The position numbers were made by a program, and so were the translations under genes. Shown one piece after another: positions 1 to 12,900 of a DNA stretch of 64,000 nucleotides; the stretch's first letter is position 1, and each line of letters opens with the position of its first letter. The stretch lies in contig CM076260.1 in assembly GCA_038380795.1 (NCBI GenBank), forward strand, positions 83,489,843 to 83,553,842, given 5' to 3'. Source of the stretch: Pyrocephalus nanus. Lineage: Eukaryota; Chordata; Aves; Passeriformes; Tyrannidae. The notes below the pieces were generated by a model. The model had not been told where the DNA came from. It did not search any database and worked only from the letters and a program-made list of their open reading frames with translations.

Positions 1-3000
1 TGCAGAACAGCTACACTGCTTCCCAGAGAACCAATCAAGATCTGGAGGAGAAGCTGCATGCCCTGGTAAGTGCCTTATTAAGTCACTGTGGCAATGAGAT
101 GGAAGAGACTTGTTTGTTGGGATTGGATGGGGGAAAGGGGTCCTGTCTTTACCCAGCAGATGTGTCAATGGGTGAGGGGTGAGATTCTGGCTGTGACCAT
201 CTACTCCCCATTCTAGCTGGTGTCATGAACTGTGTTCTTGATTTACTGAGCCCCTACTTGGTTGTGCACGTGAGCTGTGGTTCCTCACAACATAACTGCA
301 TGGTATTCCGTCATGTTGCTTCAGTCCCTCTCAAAATGCCAGGGATGTGTCAGCCAGTCTTGGGGTGGTCATCCTGGGAGGACGGGTGCAGTCAGAGCAG
401 AGCCAATGTGCGTGTATGTCTGTTGTGTGCATTCATAACACTCATGGCTGTTTCTTTTCTCTCCCTCTCCCTCTCTCTCTCTCTTTCTCCTCCCCACGCT
501 GCCGCTGGCACACGCTGGGCGCACTCACCTCTCAGGCCTCTCTCAGCCAAAGCTGGATTTTTGCAGTTGCGTCTTTTTGTTTGTGTGTTTTTTCTTTTTC
601 CTCTTTACGTGTCTCAGCCCGTTGGTTTCATTGTCAGTCCCACATAACACCATCCCAGATGGAGGGGCCCCAGCCCTCGTCCAGCCAAGGGCTCACCTGG
701 TATCCAGCAGCTGCCCGCAGATGCAGCAGGTCCTAGCTTGCAGTGCTCCATCTTAAGAGTGTTTGACTCTGAGCCAGCTGGAGCATGGCGTGTTGGGAAG
801 TGGTGCCCATAAGCTGCGGCACTGCACAAGATGTGGATGGCTGTGAGCCTCGTTTGCTCCCTTTCCTTCCCCTTCTGGGCTGTGAGCAGGCAAGTCAAAC
901 AGCTGAGATGGTGATTGCCTCTGTGTAGCCCAGGGTGAGATTTCTTTGGTTCTAGGACTTGAATTTCTGGGGTTAATATTCATTACCCAATTATTTATTG
1001 TGCTGGTGCCTGAAGAGACTGCATATTCAGGAAGTATTTCCTCTCCTACCCCCCTGTGTGTCATTGTGCTTTACTCCTGACACACAGCTGGGCCCTGGTG
1101 GTCACAGCCTCACAGCACTCTTGGCCAGTTTGGAAGAACTCCTTGAGACAGTGATGGCTTGGAGCTGTTGCCCCTCTTTGCTGTTACATCTGGGTCTCTT
1201 ATCTGCTCTGTACCTGAACTGTTAGGAAGTTTAAAGAGATTTCCTGCTTTAGGGAGGTCATTAGTTGAACTCCAGATGATGCTACACAGGTCCTTTTACT
1301 TACTAGAGCAAGGCTTTAACTCTTTGAAGATGATGCCTTCTTTCTGCAAAAAAAGCCTTTTTGTCCATTCAGTATTGACTGCTGGATCTTTTTGGGCAGT
1401 ATTTTTGTTCTGCTGCCCCAAGGAAGATGGCTGAGTATCACAAGCTCAGAGGTCTTTGCTACCAGTGGCAGGTTGGGATTGATTGCTCAAAACCATTAGC
1501 TTTCTACCAGGCACCATGGGAACCAGGACAGAGGGGAAACATGCTGGTGCTGCAAGAAGAGATACTGCATTAAGGAGGTTCAAACTTAACCTTGTTGTCT
1601 CTGTAGCTAGCAGAATGGCTGGTTCCATTTGGCCTTTGGAATCCCCTCCCTTTGAAGAGGGTTGTCTCCCTTACCTGTCTGTCTGGAAGTGTTTTGTGTC
1701 CCAGCTGAACATGTCATTGTGCAATGCTTGGACTGAGGTGGGTGGTGAAGTCAGGTTCTTCTGTGCTAGGGAGTTTTACACCTGGTGTTCTTGCATCCCA
1801 GATTAAAAAGGCAGAATTGGACCGCAAGACGCTGGACTGGGAGATTGTAGAGCTCACTAATAAATTGCTTGATGCCAAAACCACCATCAATAAGCTGGAG
1901 GAACTCAATGTAAGTGTCATTGGAAGTGCGTGAGGCGGGGGCTTTTCCTTTTGTTCAAAGTCGTCAGTGGAAAGGAGCACATGAATTACTCCAGTGTGTA
2001 TGAAAGCGTGGGAGCTGTACACAACAGTAGGGAGACAGACAAGGGTCTGAGGGGTTGAGCAGGGAAGAACTCATCTTCAAGTTTGATGTATTTGCTCTTC
2101 TGAGCTTAGGGTTTGACCCAAGTCCAGCTTGTACCAATGGAGGTGTCATTTACTCTAGAGCTGAGAGGGAGATAATGCCTTTTCTACACCATTAATAAAG
2201 AAATTCCTGGATCCAGTGCTTGATTCTATTAAATACTCTCAACTCCCTTCAGTCTGTCTGCATCATCAGGCATGGCTGAGAGCTGTGGGATGGGATAGCA
2301 AATCTGGTGGGACTTTTGGAGACTATTAAAATCCCCAGAGGGAGAGGGGGTTGATACTCTGATAGAGTATATGGCGGGAGCAAGGACTGGAGCTGAAAAG
2401 GACACCTTGGCTGAGGTGTAAGAAAATACACAGGGGTGTGGGGAGGGGGAAATGACAGGTGCCCTTACAAACGATTCTTCTGATGTCTCCTCTGGCTTCT
2501 GTTCAAGCAGCATCTGGTCAGGTGGGCCTTTTTTGGGTAAGAAATCAGGTCCATCTAACACTGTTGCACACGTGTGCCCTCTCTTGCAGGAACGCTATCG
2601 ACAGGACTGTAACCTTGCAGTACAGCTGCTCAAGTGTAACAAGTCTCACTTCAGGAACCACAAGTTTGCTGATGTGAGTAGCAATCCTGCTGAGGTGGGG
2701 AAGAAGGGCTGCATCTTACTTTCTCCAGCTTTCTCCACAGGGCTGCTGACTTCTCATCCTTCAGCCTCAGAGGTGGGGGGAGGCTCCTGTTCCCACTCCC
2801 ACTGAGAAGGCAGCACAGAGCTTCTGCCAGCTCCTCTTTCGTGACAGCTCCATTTCACAGTTCAGCCAGGAGCTGTTATAAAAAGCACAATAACCTTGAA
2901 TTTGATATCCTGCTGGGTGTGTGCTGGGAGCAGGCAGGACAGATCTCTCTCTTACCCTGCTCCATCCTTTTCCATGCCTCACCTGGCCACATGGAAGGGC

Positions 3001-5680
3001 CTCATAAGGAGTCAGGCAGCAGTAGTCTGACCTGGCTTCACTTACTACCCTGCGGGGAAATGTGTGAGGCAGCATTCTGGGTGTCTTCTAGGCCTTCTGA
3101 ATAGAAGTTCATGCCAACTTATACTCCCCCTTGTGGGGGGGAATGGTATTGGGGAGGGGAGTTCAGCTCATCCTGCCCTCAGGAAGAGCAAAGACGGGGT
3201 TTAGGTCTCTCATGTTAATAACACCACTTCTTTGGTTGAAAGTATCATTCAAGCCCTTGCCCCAGCTCTCTCCTTGCCATACCTCTTGTCTCTGTCCCTT
3301 CTTGTGTTCCTCTCAGCAAAACCACATGCTTGTCTTTTTTAACTTAGCAGATGAACAATATGTCACCCTCCCCCACTGTGTCTCAAATTAGCACTCTTGA
3401 GGTCAGTGTATCAGTTACTGCTGGGGTAACCTTGACCTCTTTCCCAGCTGTCTCCCCTCTCTGGAGCTTTGAATTCTGCGTCTCAGAGTGCTGTGTCCCA
3501 TGTGACTGCCACTGGAGTGGTGTTGGTGCTGAGCAGCTGTGCAGGCAGCCTGCCTCACAGCCAGCTGTTGTCATGCTGTGTGTCCTGCATCCCTGGCTTT
3601 GGATGCAGTTTCCTTCTGGCTATAATGGGACAGACCTTTCTATGCCACTGAGTGGCCTGGTGACCTCTGCTCTCCAGCTGATGCTGTGCATGCATGTGGT
3701 GACCAAGGTGAGGGCAGCTTGGCAGGGTGGTAGGGAAAGCAGTAGTACCCATTTTCAGGACCAGGGGTGGTGCTTACACCCTGGCGAGACCCCAGTCTTG
3801 CAACTTTGCTAATAAACCCCACATTTGCCTCTCTGAAATGGAGAGAGTGAGGAAGTGGGATGGCGTGGTGGAGTTGATTGGAACAAGGGAAAACATCGAT
3901 CCTGGTCTGCGGGCAGGCTGCCAAGGCAGCATGGCTGCAATTACGCATTCAGGGACCACTGCAGATCCCAGCACTGGGGGCTGTAGAGTCACTGCAGTGC
4001 AACCACCGGCTGATTTTCCACAGATCAATAGACTCCTTCCTATCGTGCACGGGCTGGGCCTTGTCTCTGCTCACAGGCGTGTGGGACTGAGCCCGTGTGC
4101 CATCTTTTCTTGTTCTATTTGCCAAATGGGGCCTGTGAAGCACGGCCTAGAAGCATGACTGGTGTGACAGCTAGAGAGCCTTGGCAGTCCCTCATGGGGT
4201 TTGCTTTGAAAAGAGATACCTTTCTCAAGGCAAGGTAGGTAAATGTTAGAGTCAAGATAAGGAGTACGAAGAACACACGAAGGTTGGTTGGAAAAGGCAA
4301 ATTGTTTGGAACTAAATGGCTTGCATGGCAGCCTCCTTCTAATGTCTTTTTCCTTTTCCCTAGCTTCCCTATGAGCTGCAGGACATGGTCAATAAGCATT
4401 TGCACAGCACTCAGGAGTCTGCAGGCCCTGGTCAAGAGGCAGCCCATACCTTGGCACCATCTGATGTTGTGCCCACCTCAGTCATCGCCAGAGTCTTGGA
4501 GAAACCAGAATCTCTGGTTCTGAATTCAGCCAAGTCTAGCAGTGGCAGCTGTCCCGTGGCAGAGGATGTCTTTGTGCATGTGGACATGAGCGGAGCCCCT
4601 CCTGATGCCTCCAACAGCTCAGGGCAGATGGGAAAGGAGGGAGGAGATGCGGGGAAACAGCAGAATGGTGGCTGCAAGCCACAGAGTAGCATGGAAAGTG
4701 CACCTGAGGATGTGCCTGCCTTTGAGAAGCTAAGCCCATATCCTACTCCTTCGCCTCCCCATCCTATGTACCCAGGGCGCAAAGTGATTGAGTTCTCTGA
4801 GGACAAGGTAAGGATCCCAAAGAACAGTCCCCTGCCCAACTGCACATACGCTACGCGCCAGGCCATCTCCCTCAGCCTGGTGCAGAGTGAAGATGAGAGC
4901 TGCGACAGGCACCGGACACTCCCCAGTAGCCCTGCTTCAGAAGGGCGCCGTTCAGCCTCCAGCTGTTCCTGTCAGCAGTCCCCCAAAGCAGCCAGAGCTC
5001 ACGGATCTTCCCAGAGCAGCCCATTCAGCAGCCCTCCCCAGATCCCGAGCGCCTTTGCCAGCTCTGCCAGCTCCGAGGAGGACCTGCTGGCCAACTGGCA
5101 GCGTATGTTTGTGGACAAGGCACCCCCCACCTCAGAGCGAGTGCTGATGAACCGCACTGCTTTCAGCCGTGACACAGCCCCCGAGCTCCAGAAAAGGTTC
5201 AGCCGCTCCATGCAGGAGCTGGGTAGGGCAGCCTCGGCTTACTCAGACGGTGAGGAGTCTGCGCAGAGCTGCAGCTGGACCGTGAGCCGGGACTCAAGTG
5301 TGGACACAGACAGCACTGAGTCCAGAGCCCGCAGGAGCCATTTCTCCTCAGACTATGGTACAGATTTCTCCCAGGATGAAGCCCAGAAGCTGTTGCATGA
5401 AAGCGGTGGAGGCAGTGCTGAGCCCGAAAGCCCCTCACCAGAGAAGCACAAGGACTATGTGGACCTTGGCTTGCCTGAGAGCCCAGCTGAGGAGAGAGAA
5501 ATACTGCTCCAGGGAAACAAGGAGAGCAACCAAGGAGGTGCCCAAGAGGAAAGTGGAGAAGCCAGGGTCAAGCCTCCCTTCAGTCGGGTGCATCGCAGCC
5601 CCAAAAGGATGGGCGTCCACCACTTACATCGTAAGGACAGTCTGACACAGGCCCAGGAGCAGGGCAACCTTCTCAGCTGA
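1..5680 (+). CDS. TJAP1: TJAP1, tight junction-associated protein 1 (3' part; 5' exons lie outside the window)
   Basis: Four coding exons are visible: 1-65 (reading frame from base 3), 1802-1909, 2590-2673 and 4364-5680, with stop TGA at 5678-5680. All junctions are GT-AG, and the phase is 0 at each one, giving 523 codons of protein. The first three exons encode a charged, probably coiled-coil segment (LEEKLHAL, then LDWEIVELTNKLLDAK, then NLAVQLLKCNKSHFRNHKF). The large last exon encodes a Ser/Pro-rich, probably disordered tail with the blocks VPTSVIARVLEKPESL, PYPTPSPPHPMYPGRKVIEF, SPLPNCTYATRQAISLSL and the C-terminal KRMGVHHLHRKDSLTQAQ. These match vertebrate TJAP1 (PILT). The family protein is known at tight junctions and the Golgi, linked to DLG-type scaffolds and ARF6; that role is family knowledge, not visible here. 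Human TJAP1 is about 557 aa, so only a short N-terminal part is missing. LRRC73 converges on it downstream. Confidence 0.96.
66..1801 (+). other. TJAP1: TJAP1 intron (1.74 kb)
   Basis: It begins GTAAG and ends CAG at 1799-1801. Apart from the CT microsatellite I see no gene, repeat family or conserved coding block. The overlapping frames at 225-736 run through the microsatellite and are not credible. The other TJAP1 introns, 1910-2589 and 2674-4363, also look unremarkable. Confidence 0.75.
452..495 (+). repeat. CT/TC-rich microsatellite in a TJAP1 intron
   Basis: A polypyrimidine tract contains an uninterrupted run of about ten CT units flanked by CCCTCT variants. It lies inside the 1.7 kb intron 66-1801. 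It is distant from the acceptor at 1800-1801, so it is not the branch-site tract. Confidence 0.8.
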
Positions 5681-8335
5681 GGCAGAGCAAGAAGCAGCCA
5701 CACGCTGCAGAGCTGTGGGATGCCTCCATCAGTCCACCCGAAGGAGAAACCTCCCTTAATACCCTCCTCCTGGCGGGAGTCTGCTCTGAAATTTTATATT
5801 TATTCTCTTCCTTTTGCTACCTGGAAGAGCTGAGGTCTCCCTTCCCTGGCACCTCAGACCCACAGTACTAGCACATGCAGTGTGCAGAAGCACACCCACT
5901 GGCCCCAATATGCTCACAGCTCTCTCCACAGCCTCACACTGGTGCCTGTACCAGAGCTAGTTCTTGGTACCCCTCCTCCTGGTGCCTGTGCCTCTTTACA
6001 CTCTCATCCTCCTTCCCCCTTCCCACTCAGGTACCTGAGGCCCTGGGTGCTCTTGTGCTGGTTGCCCACAGCTGCTCTGCTCTCTTTTTAACTTGTGCCA
6101 ACAGGGCAGAGTGCCTGTGTGGTGGTGTCTGATTCCCTGGCAGCCCCAGGGGCCATGAGCGGGGCACAAGGACTCTCCCAGCAGATGGCTGTGTGCCGTG
6201 GGGATGTGCTGGGATTGCTGGTGTCTCATTTTTCTGCTGGTTTTTGTTTTCCCCAGCTACCTATGGGGTGGTTCTCCAGAATCTGCCTCTGCAGATTTCC
6301 AGCATTGGGCTCAGCACCCAGTCCCCACAGAGGCAGCACATGGGTGCTGCCTGCTGAGGTGGTTCGGGGAGGCACTGCCTGCCGGGCGCTGGGGTTTGTG
6401 TTTGTGTGTCTCCTCCCTCACACCTCTTCCCATGCTCTCTGTGCTGTTGTTTTGTTTGAACGGTGCTGATGCTTTGCTCTTGGGTGGGCTTCTTTCTTCT
6501 TTCCAAGCCTTTGGTTTTGGGGTGTATTGTTTTTTCATTCTCCCCACCCCGCATAAACAGACACAGCCGTTGGCAGCCGGTCTGATGCCTGTGTTGAGGG
6601 TGTGTTGAGGAGGATCAACTATCAGAGCTGCGCTTCCCTCTGATCCTGGCCTCCAGCCTGCAGAAACCCCTCCAGACTCAAGAACAAGGTCTTGCCCCAG
6701 GCAAGCAAGGCATGAAGGATGGTACCGACTTTTCTGGGCAGGGCTTGGTGCAGGGCCAGCAGGGATGTGAGGGCAGCATGCTGAAGAGCTGCTCCCTATA
6801 GATGCACTACCTCGTGGCTCAGCAGTAACCCTTTGCCATGGTCTCTTTGCACGCCCCCTTCTCTGGGGGGCTCCAGGCTGGCTCTGGTGCCTCTCTGGAG
6901 CCTTCCCTTCTGGGTGGGGCTCTCTGGGTGTTTTTCCTAGCGTAGTGTGGTATTGTGTGACTTTTCTTCTCAGTCTTGTGTGCTCAGTGTCTTCTTGGGG
7001 GGGAGGGAAGGGGAGATGTCTGTAGATGTAGGTGGTTTTTTTGAGGGCTTACAGAGCCCAGGCCTCCTGTTTTAATTTTGTCCTGTGCTCTTGTCTTTCT
7101 GGTGTTTCGCTGCTCCCCTGGGAGTGCGAGGCAGAGAACAGCCCAGTTCCCTGCACCACACCCCCTTCCAACCCCACCGTTTGCCCTTAGTCTGCTGTCT
7201 GGTTTTTGAGTTGGGTTTGTGTTGTCCTCCCACCCTACGTAATGAGGGCTCTTCGCTGGGCTGGAGGAGAGCACCCCTCTCTCCATGAGGGAGCTTCTGT
7301 TCATATGCTTACATCTAGACGTACAGCTGAGAGCTGCCTGGGGGCCCTGCTCCTCTCCCCAAACCCCTGTCTCTGCAAAGGGCTTGCAGCTTTTAGCTGG
7401 GGCCAGCCAGGGCTTCAGCTTGAGCCTGGAGGCTCCACGGCCAGTGAAAGGGAGCTGCAGGCCTCTCTGGCAGCTGTGTAGGTTGCTTTATGTACCCTGG
7501 CTAGAGCTGCTGCCTACACACTCACCTTGTTTCCTGCCTCAAACAGTTGTGGAGCTGGATGCCACCCTCTGGTGGGGAGGTGGGACTCAGTATTTCACTC
7601 CAGTATTTTTCTTGGTCCCTGTGCAGACAGGCTGGTGCTGAGAGCAGGAGTCTCCTCTGAGCCTGCAGAGTGTTCATCTGCCCTGTCCCAGTCGTGGCGG
7701 CAGGGTCTTTGTGTTTGCTGTCATCAGCTGCTCCACTGCTGCATTTCTTCTGTTCTGCAGCATTGCTGAGAGTTTGCACCTGCAGCAGCTGCCAGATCCG
7801 GCCTCATGGATGTCACCTGGGGTTGGATGCTCACTGAGCAAGCTGCTCTGGCTCTGAGGCTGCTGGTGGCCTGCTGTGGGGGAGGCATTGCCCCTCAGGG
7901 CTCAGCCCCATCTCCCCTGAATCCTGGCATGCTGGTCAGGGGACAAAACCCTCTCTTGCTGAGGCAGCTGGTGCTGATGGTGCTGGGCAGAGCCCACCTC
8001 CCTCTGCTTTTGGTCAAGGTAGACTGAAAAGCAGAACAGTGGAGGGGTGGCAAGAGTGCCCAGAGCCTCACCAGACACCTGTGCTCTGCAGCATTAGGCT
8101 GCTGGCAGAGGTTGAGGGGAAGCGGTGGCCTCAAGGAGCAGAGCCTTCTCCCCATGGGCATGGTGCCCTCTGCATTCCTGCCCACCTCCAGCAGTATTGG
8201 CTCTGGGGCCTTGAGCTCATCCCACTTCCAGTGTCCCAACTCCAGACTGTTAATCTGTAACTAATGTGTTTTTTCTGAGATTTTCAAACTGATGTATATT
8301 TTAAGACCAGAAATAAACTATTTTAAAAGTAGATG
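5681..8335 (+). other. TJAP1: TJAP1 3' untranslated region
   Basis: From the TJAP1 stop to just past the first good AATAAA lies about 2.65 kb with no exon-like coding signal. The sequence is moderately GC-rich and carries several pyrimidine- and GT-rich runs. Short open frames here lack recognisable domains and are taken as chance. The 3' limit is inferred from the poly(A) signal only; upstream or downstream cleavage sites cannot be excluded. Confidence 0.7.
8312..8317 (+). terminator. TJAP1: TJAP1 poly(A) signal AATAAA
   Basis: A canonical AATAAA hexamer sits in an AT-rich context and is followed about 40-60 bases later by GT-rich sequence around 8340-8365. It is the first canonical signal on the plus strand after the TJAP1 stop that is followed by such an element. 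Confidence 0.65.
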
Positions 8336-9998
8336 GCAATGGCTGTAGTGTTCTTGATGCTGCTTAAAACCTGGACTGAGCATGTGAAGGAGCAGAGCTG
8401 CTCAGGGTACAGTGTCCCAAGTTTGTTGAACTGTGTGGGCCACCCATTAGCTCTCAGAGGGAGAGTGATCCTGTGACCTGTAAACAGCCTCAGTGTTACT
8501 GGTAAGATTCTGCCTACCCCGTTTCAAGTATTTTGCTAGCTGTCCTGGCTGTGTCTTGGCAGACCCTCCACCTGCTTTTCTAGAGTAGGATGAGGTGTAG
8601 CTCAGTCTTTTTATTAGCTGTTGGTTTTCTTAAAGTCCCAGCTCTTGGATTTAGCTGAGAGTATCAGTTCTTCACTTCAGAAACTGAGTCATGTGGAACC
8701 ATGTAACAAAGCGCCTTGCTGGAGTTCCTAAGGGGGTTCTAATTCTAGAGGCAGTATTTTGTGTGGGGAGGATTGAGGTTGATTGGACAGGCAGGAAGTT
8801 GTCCAAATATTAGACAGTGAGTTCCTGCAGGATGCTGTTATGGACACTTGGAAGTGCTTCCTTTTTGTGTTGAATGGTGCTGCAGAGGTCAGAGGGCTCT
8901 GATGAATTTTCTTCCATCTCCCACATTATGCTGTGCCTTTCTGACCTTCATGTATGCAAAGTGTAACACAGGAAGAGTTTCTTGTTCCTTTGTTCACATA
9001 ATTAATGATATTATTCCTTGTTCCCTTGAGTAGCAGCTGCGGCCACAATTTGATCTTCTAGCCTAATCTGAGCCTCGAAACACGATCTTCCTTGTCTGCC
9101 CCAGCAAGGGACGCTTGGCCGAGCAGCACAGCCCGCGGTGCTGGTGTGGTTGGTGAAGCCTTCACCAGTGCGCGGCTGGTGCCAAGCTCCCCGCAGAGCC
9201 GATCCAGCCCAGCCCGCTACCTCCTGGGCCGAGGGAGGGCCGGGGGGGCAGAAAGCTGGGCTGTCGCCGAGCTCTCCCCAGGGCCGGGCCTACGGAGGGG
9301 CCTCTGCAGGCCGGCAGGGCCCGCAAAGAGCGGGGTGAGGGGCTGCCGCCCCCTGCCGGCGCTCCGGCCCCTCAGCGCCTGCCTGCGCCGCTCCCTGCCC
9401 GCACCACCGGCCCCTGCAGCTCCCTGCCCGCCCCTATCGGCTCCTGCTGGCCCCTGCCCGCACCTGCCGATACCTACCGGCCCCTGCCCGCACCTGCCGA
9501 TACCTACCGGCCCCTGCCCGCACCTGCCGATACCTACCGGCCCCTGCCGGCCCTTGCCGGCCTCCGCCTGCCCGGGCTCGCACAGTGACGACGCACTCGG
9601 ACGCTGCCACGAGTGGTGCCACCACGACTGTGACCTTTATAAAACTCTCATCGCGACAGCAGTACAAGCGATAGAAAGGACATCTCTTATACACCTCTGA
9701 ATAAATACAGCCTGCGCCCTGCGGGCACAGCCGGGCGTGGGGGGGAGCGGCGTGAGCTACACACATGCGGCGACGGGACAAGCACAAGCGGCCGACTGGG
9801 CGTGTGACAACACAGAGAAGTGTGTAGAGATTTGCTCGGACCAGGCTCCGGCGCTCAGGGAGCCGAGTGAGGCGCCGACAGGAGGTGAAATGTGTGAGAA
9901 GTGGGCTGGGGAGCCCAGCGGAGGCGGGGGGCCGGCGGGCACACGCTGTCCCCGTGGGCACGGTGCTCTTCTCGGCAGAAGCAGGCAGGGTAGCCCAG
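8336..9998. other. TJAP1-LRRC73 convergent interval with a GC-rich block
   Basis: The part from 8336 to about 9060 is ordinary moderate-GC DNA with no recognised feature. From about 9090 to 9990 the sequence turns strongly GC- and CpG-rich and includes a minisatellite. On the minus strand this is immediately downstream of the LRRC73 stop codon and so probably contains its 3' UTR. A TATAAA in minus orientation near 9638-9643 is the only weak poly(A)-like hexamer I would consider for LRRC73. No conserved protein is recognised on either strand. Confidence 0.5.
9421..9570. repeat. 30-bp GC-rich minisatellite
   Basis: Three exact head-to-tail copies of a 30-base unit (starting CCCCTGCCCGCACCTGCCGA) occupy 9451-9540. 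Degenerate copies occur on both sides (about 9380-9450 and 9541-9570), built from the shorter motif CCCCTGCC. It lies downstream of the LRRC73 stop codon, probably within or just beyond its 3' UTR. The exactness of three copies suggests recent expansion. Confidence 0.9.
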
Positions 9999-12900
9999 CT
10001 ACATCTCCGTTTCTGCTAAGAGGCTGTCACCGAGACCTGACGTCATCAGGACCATCTGGGAGCTGGAATCTGTGTCGAGAGAGGGAGAAAACCATGAGCC
10101 GTTTGGGCTGCCAGAGAGCACAGGGCTGTATTCCAGATTCCAGAGGTGAGGATGAGGAATTAGAAGACTGCAGGGTGGGAGGAGAACTGCTGAGAGAAGT
10201 GTGAGATTAAGTAGTCTGGCCATGCAGCAGAACAGAATCGATGCTTGGAGAGGGGGAGAAAGCAGAGACAGCAGCAAGAGCACAAAGGAACATCAGCTCT
10301 GAACCCTCCCCACATGCAGAGGATATTGCTTGTGCTGGCCCAGCCGTGCCCTTACCCAGCCCTGCACTCACCAAGTGCTTTTTTGGTTAGAGAGAGTGTC
10401 CAGGTGGGATAGGCTGTCAGGCTGCAAGCCAACCAAGCCCACATAAGGTGGTGGTGCTGCCTTCCCAAGAGCAGGGAACACAGTGGGCAATCAGCCATGT
10501 TACAGCAGCAGAGGCCTGGAAATACTGACTTTCTGCACGGCATGAATGGAGGGTTTGTGCAGCCCTTCCCTGCCTGCCTCGGGGAGGTGAGGGCAGCTTG
10601 CTGGCTCTGTGATGGCACAGAGCACCAGCCAGGAACACTGTGACTCTCCCCACACCGAGTGAATCAGATGCAAGGAGGATGGGCACGCATAGCAAGTAAG
10701 AAACTCAACAGGATACCAGTCTCCCAACCAGAAGCCTTTTTAAACAGAAAAAAAAAAAATCATCTGTTTGGTTTTTTTTCTGGATAGGAATAAGAAGATC
10801 TTTAGTGGCACTCCTGCACATTCAAAACTGCTACATGGGATCTCCGTTTTGGGGGATCAATTTTTGGAAACTGGATCCAAAACTTGGACAAAACTGTCAC
10901 TAAATTATTTTTATAGCTTTTACAAATGAGGATCCAGATGTTTTCAGGTTGAGCTTGTTTCCTTCTAGTGTGATATGAGAATTGTGAGGGGGAAAGGACA
11001 ACTGAAGGTAAAAAACAACCCCTCAAAAGAGCTGGATCATAAGGTAGGAATGTCAATATATAATATCATATATACAAACTATACCGAACAGGCTACTGCT
11101 ATCTCCATAATATACCTTTTTTTTTTTCTATTACGAGGAATAGACAGGCTGTGGCACCTGGCTAACCCTTCGCACGTTTGGGACACAGAGACAGGAACAG
11201 CTGATGCTGTGCGGATTGCAGGGAGGTTCTGGAAGCAGTGAGGAATGACACAAGTTTTGGCTAGCCTATCTGGCAAAGGCCCCTGAGATCTTTAATGCTC
11301 CTGCCCTTGAGTTTTAAGACTTTGCATAAAGATTTCGTTCCTGCAGCATCAGGAAAAACGCCTCAGAGGCACCGTTTCTACTCTTTCCAGCAGCCGCATT
11401 GTCCTTGGAGGCTGCCTTTCCAAAAGCGGCTCAGCCCAACGCTATTTAGCGTGAAGGTCACGCCTAGAGGTTGTTATGTATTCCAGTTCACGGGGGGAAA
11501 AGGACAGATCCCATTCACCAACCCCACCACAAGAGACCAGTGGCACTGGAAACACTCCAGACACTCCAATTCCTGCCCGTCAGCTCCTGCCCGCAGCCCA
11601 GCTCCCACAGCTCTTACTGTTCTGGCAGATCCAGGGGTTCTTCTCCCTGGCTGTGACTTCGTGAGCCTCCGTCTCCTCCTCTTCCTCACCCTCTGAGAGA
11701 AGGTCAGAGATCTGCTGCTGCAGCTCGGGACTAATGTTGTTCTCCGCCAGGATGAGTGTCCGTAGGGCTGTGGGGTAGTTCTCTACCATGTCCAGCAAGG
11801 TCTGGGTGCAGAGTGAGATAAACAGGCTGACAAGCAGCAAAAACAGCAGCAAGGCTGAGCAGAAAGAGCATCAGTGCTCTGTGTCCCTGCAAACTCCAGC
11901 TCTCCTCTTCTTACCACTACCTTCCCCTGGCCTTGACCTCCCTTCATCAGGCTTTATGAGAGACTGAGGACTTCCCATCTTTCTGTGGGAAAAGCTGAGC
12001 TTGGATTTCCTGGCTCTATCTAAAGAAGAAGGGACTGCTCTACACCCTGTTGCTACCAAATATCCAGGCTCATTCCCTCTGATCACTGGGAGCTGGGGCT
12101 CTGAGAGGAGAGCCTGTGCTACTGAGCCTTGACCCCTATATGTCCACAGAGCTTTAGCTCTGATCCTCAGTCAAAAATCCAGCCCCTTACTTCTTCCAAG
12201 AAAACAGCCAGGGGAAAGCAAGAACACCCCCGGGCGCAGGGAGGAAAGGGGGCGCATGTGGACTCGGGGCAGAGGGTGGAGGAAGGTGTAGGTCCTAAGG
12301 CCTCTACAGACATCCTCGTCCTGTGCCATTGAGATATAAGTGATGCTGCAGAGAAACTGTGAGCTCTCATACCTGGGCTGACTGGTTGGTAAGTCCTGTT
12401 CCCTCCAAGTCCAGAACTTCGAGGGTTCGACTGGAGGCCACAGCGACGGCGAGCATCCCTGCCACCTGGTCACCTGTGGGAGAAGCAAACCAGGGCTGTC
12501 AGCAGTGCCTGCCTTTCCTCATGTAATACCATATGCCCTTGTGGAAACTTCCTCTATCTGCCATCAGAAAACCTCCAAACCTGTTCCTCAGGGAGAAAAA
12601 AAGATGTTAACTAAGAAAAGAGACAAGAAAAGGTGCTCCATTTTGTGGTTATGGGAACAATCACTGATTGTCAGTGAACAAGGGGGAACATGAAAGAACA
12701 CAGTGAAACTGGATTTGTTCCCAAAGGAACCAAATTTTTCCAAATCTCCTTTCTACACAAAGATGCAAGGGCCTTTAAGAGTCCCTTGTAAGGCATCACA
12801 GCCACAGAATAGGAGCTAAAGACTTCAGTATAGGGGAGGGCTGGAGCCAGACAGAGGACGCTGCACCAGATGAAGGACTGCCTCCCTGGAAAGGGGGTAA

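Noticed and set aside
225..736. Overlapping frames across the CT microsatellite
   Set aside because: Low-complexity CT repeats keep two frames open. The region is a TJAP1 intron bounded by verified exons.
9092..9700. 202-codon plus-strand frame with proline-rich repeats ending directly on TGAATAAA
   Set aside because: It runs through the GC-rich minisatellite, has no domain or homology, and an opposite-strand frame is equally open. High GC content and the 30-bp period (a multiple of three) explain the openness.
9700..9705. AATAAA on the plus strand as a distal TJAP1 poly(A) signal
   Set aside because: A good signal exists 1.4 kb earlier at 8312, and this one lies in probable LRRC73 3' UTR on the opposite strand without a clear downstream element.
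10038..10045. Perfect CRE palindrome TGACGTCA
   Set aside because: It lies inside the last coding exon of LRRC73, where it encodes the conserved MTSG residues. Coding constraint explains it and there is no promoter context.
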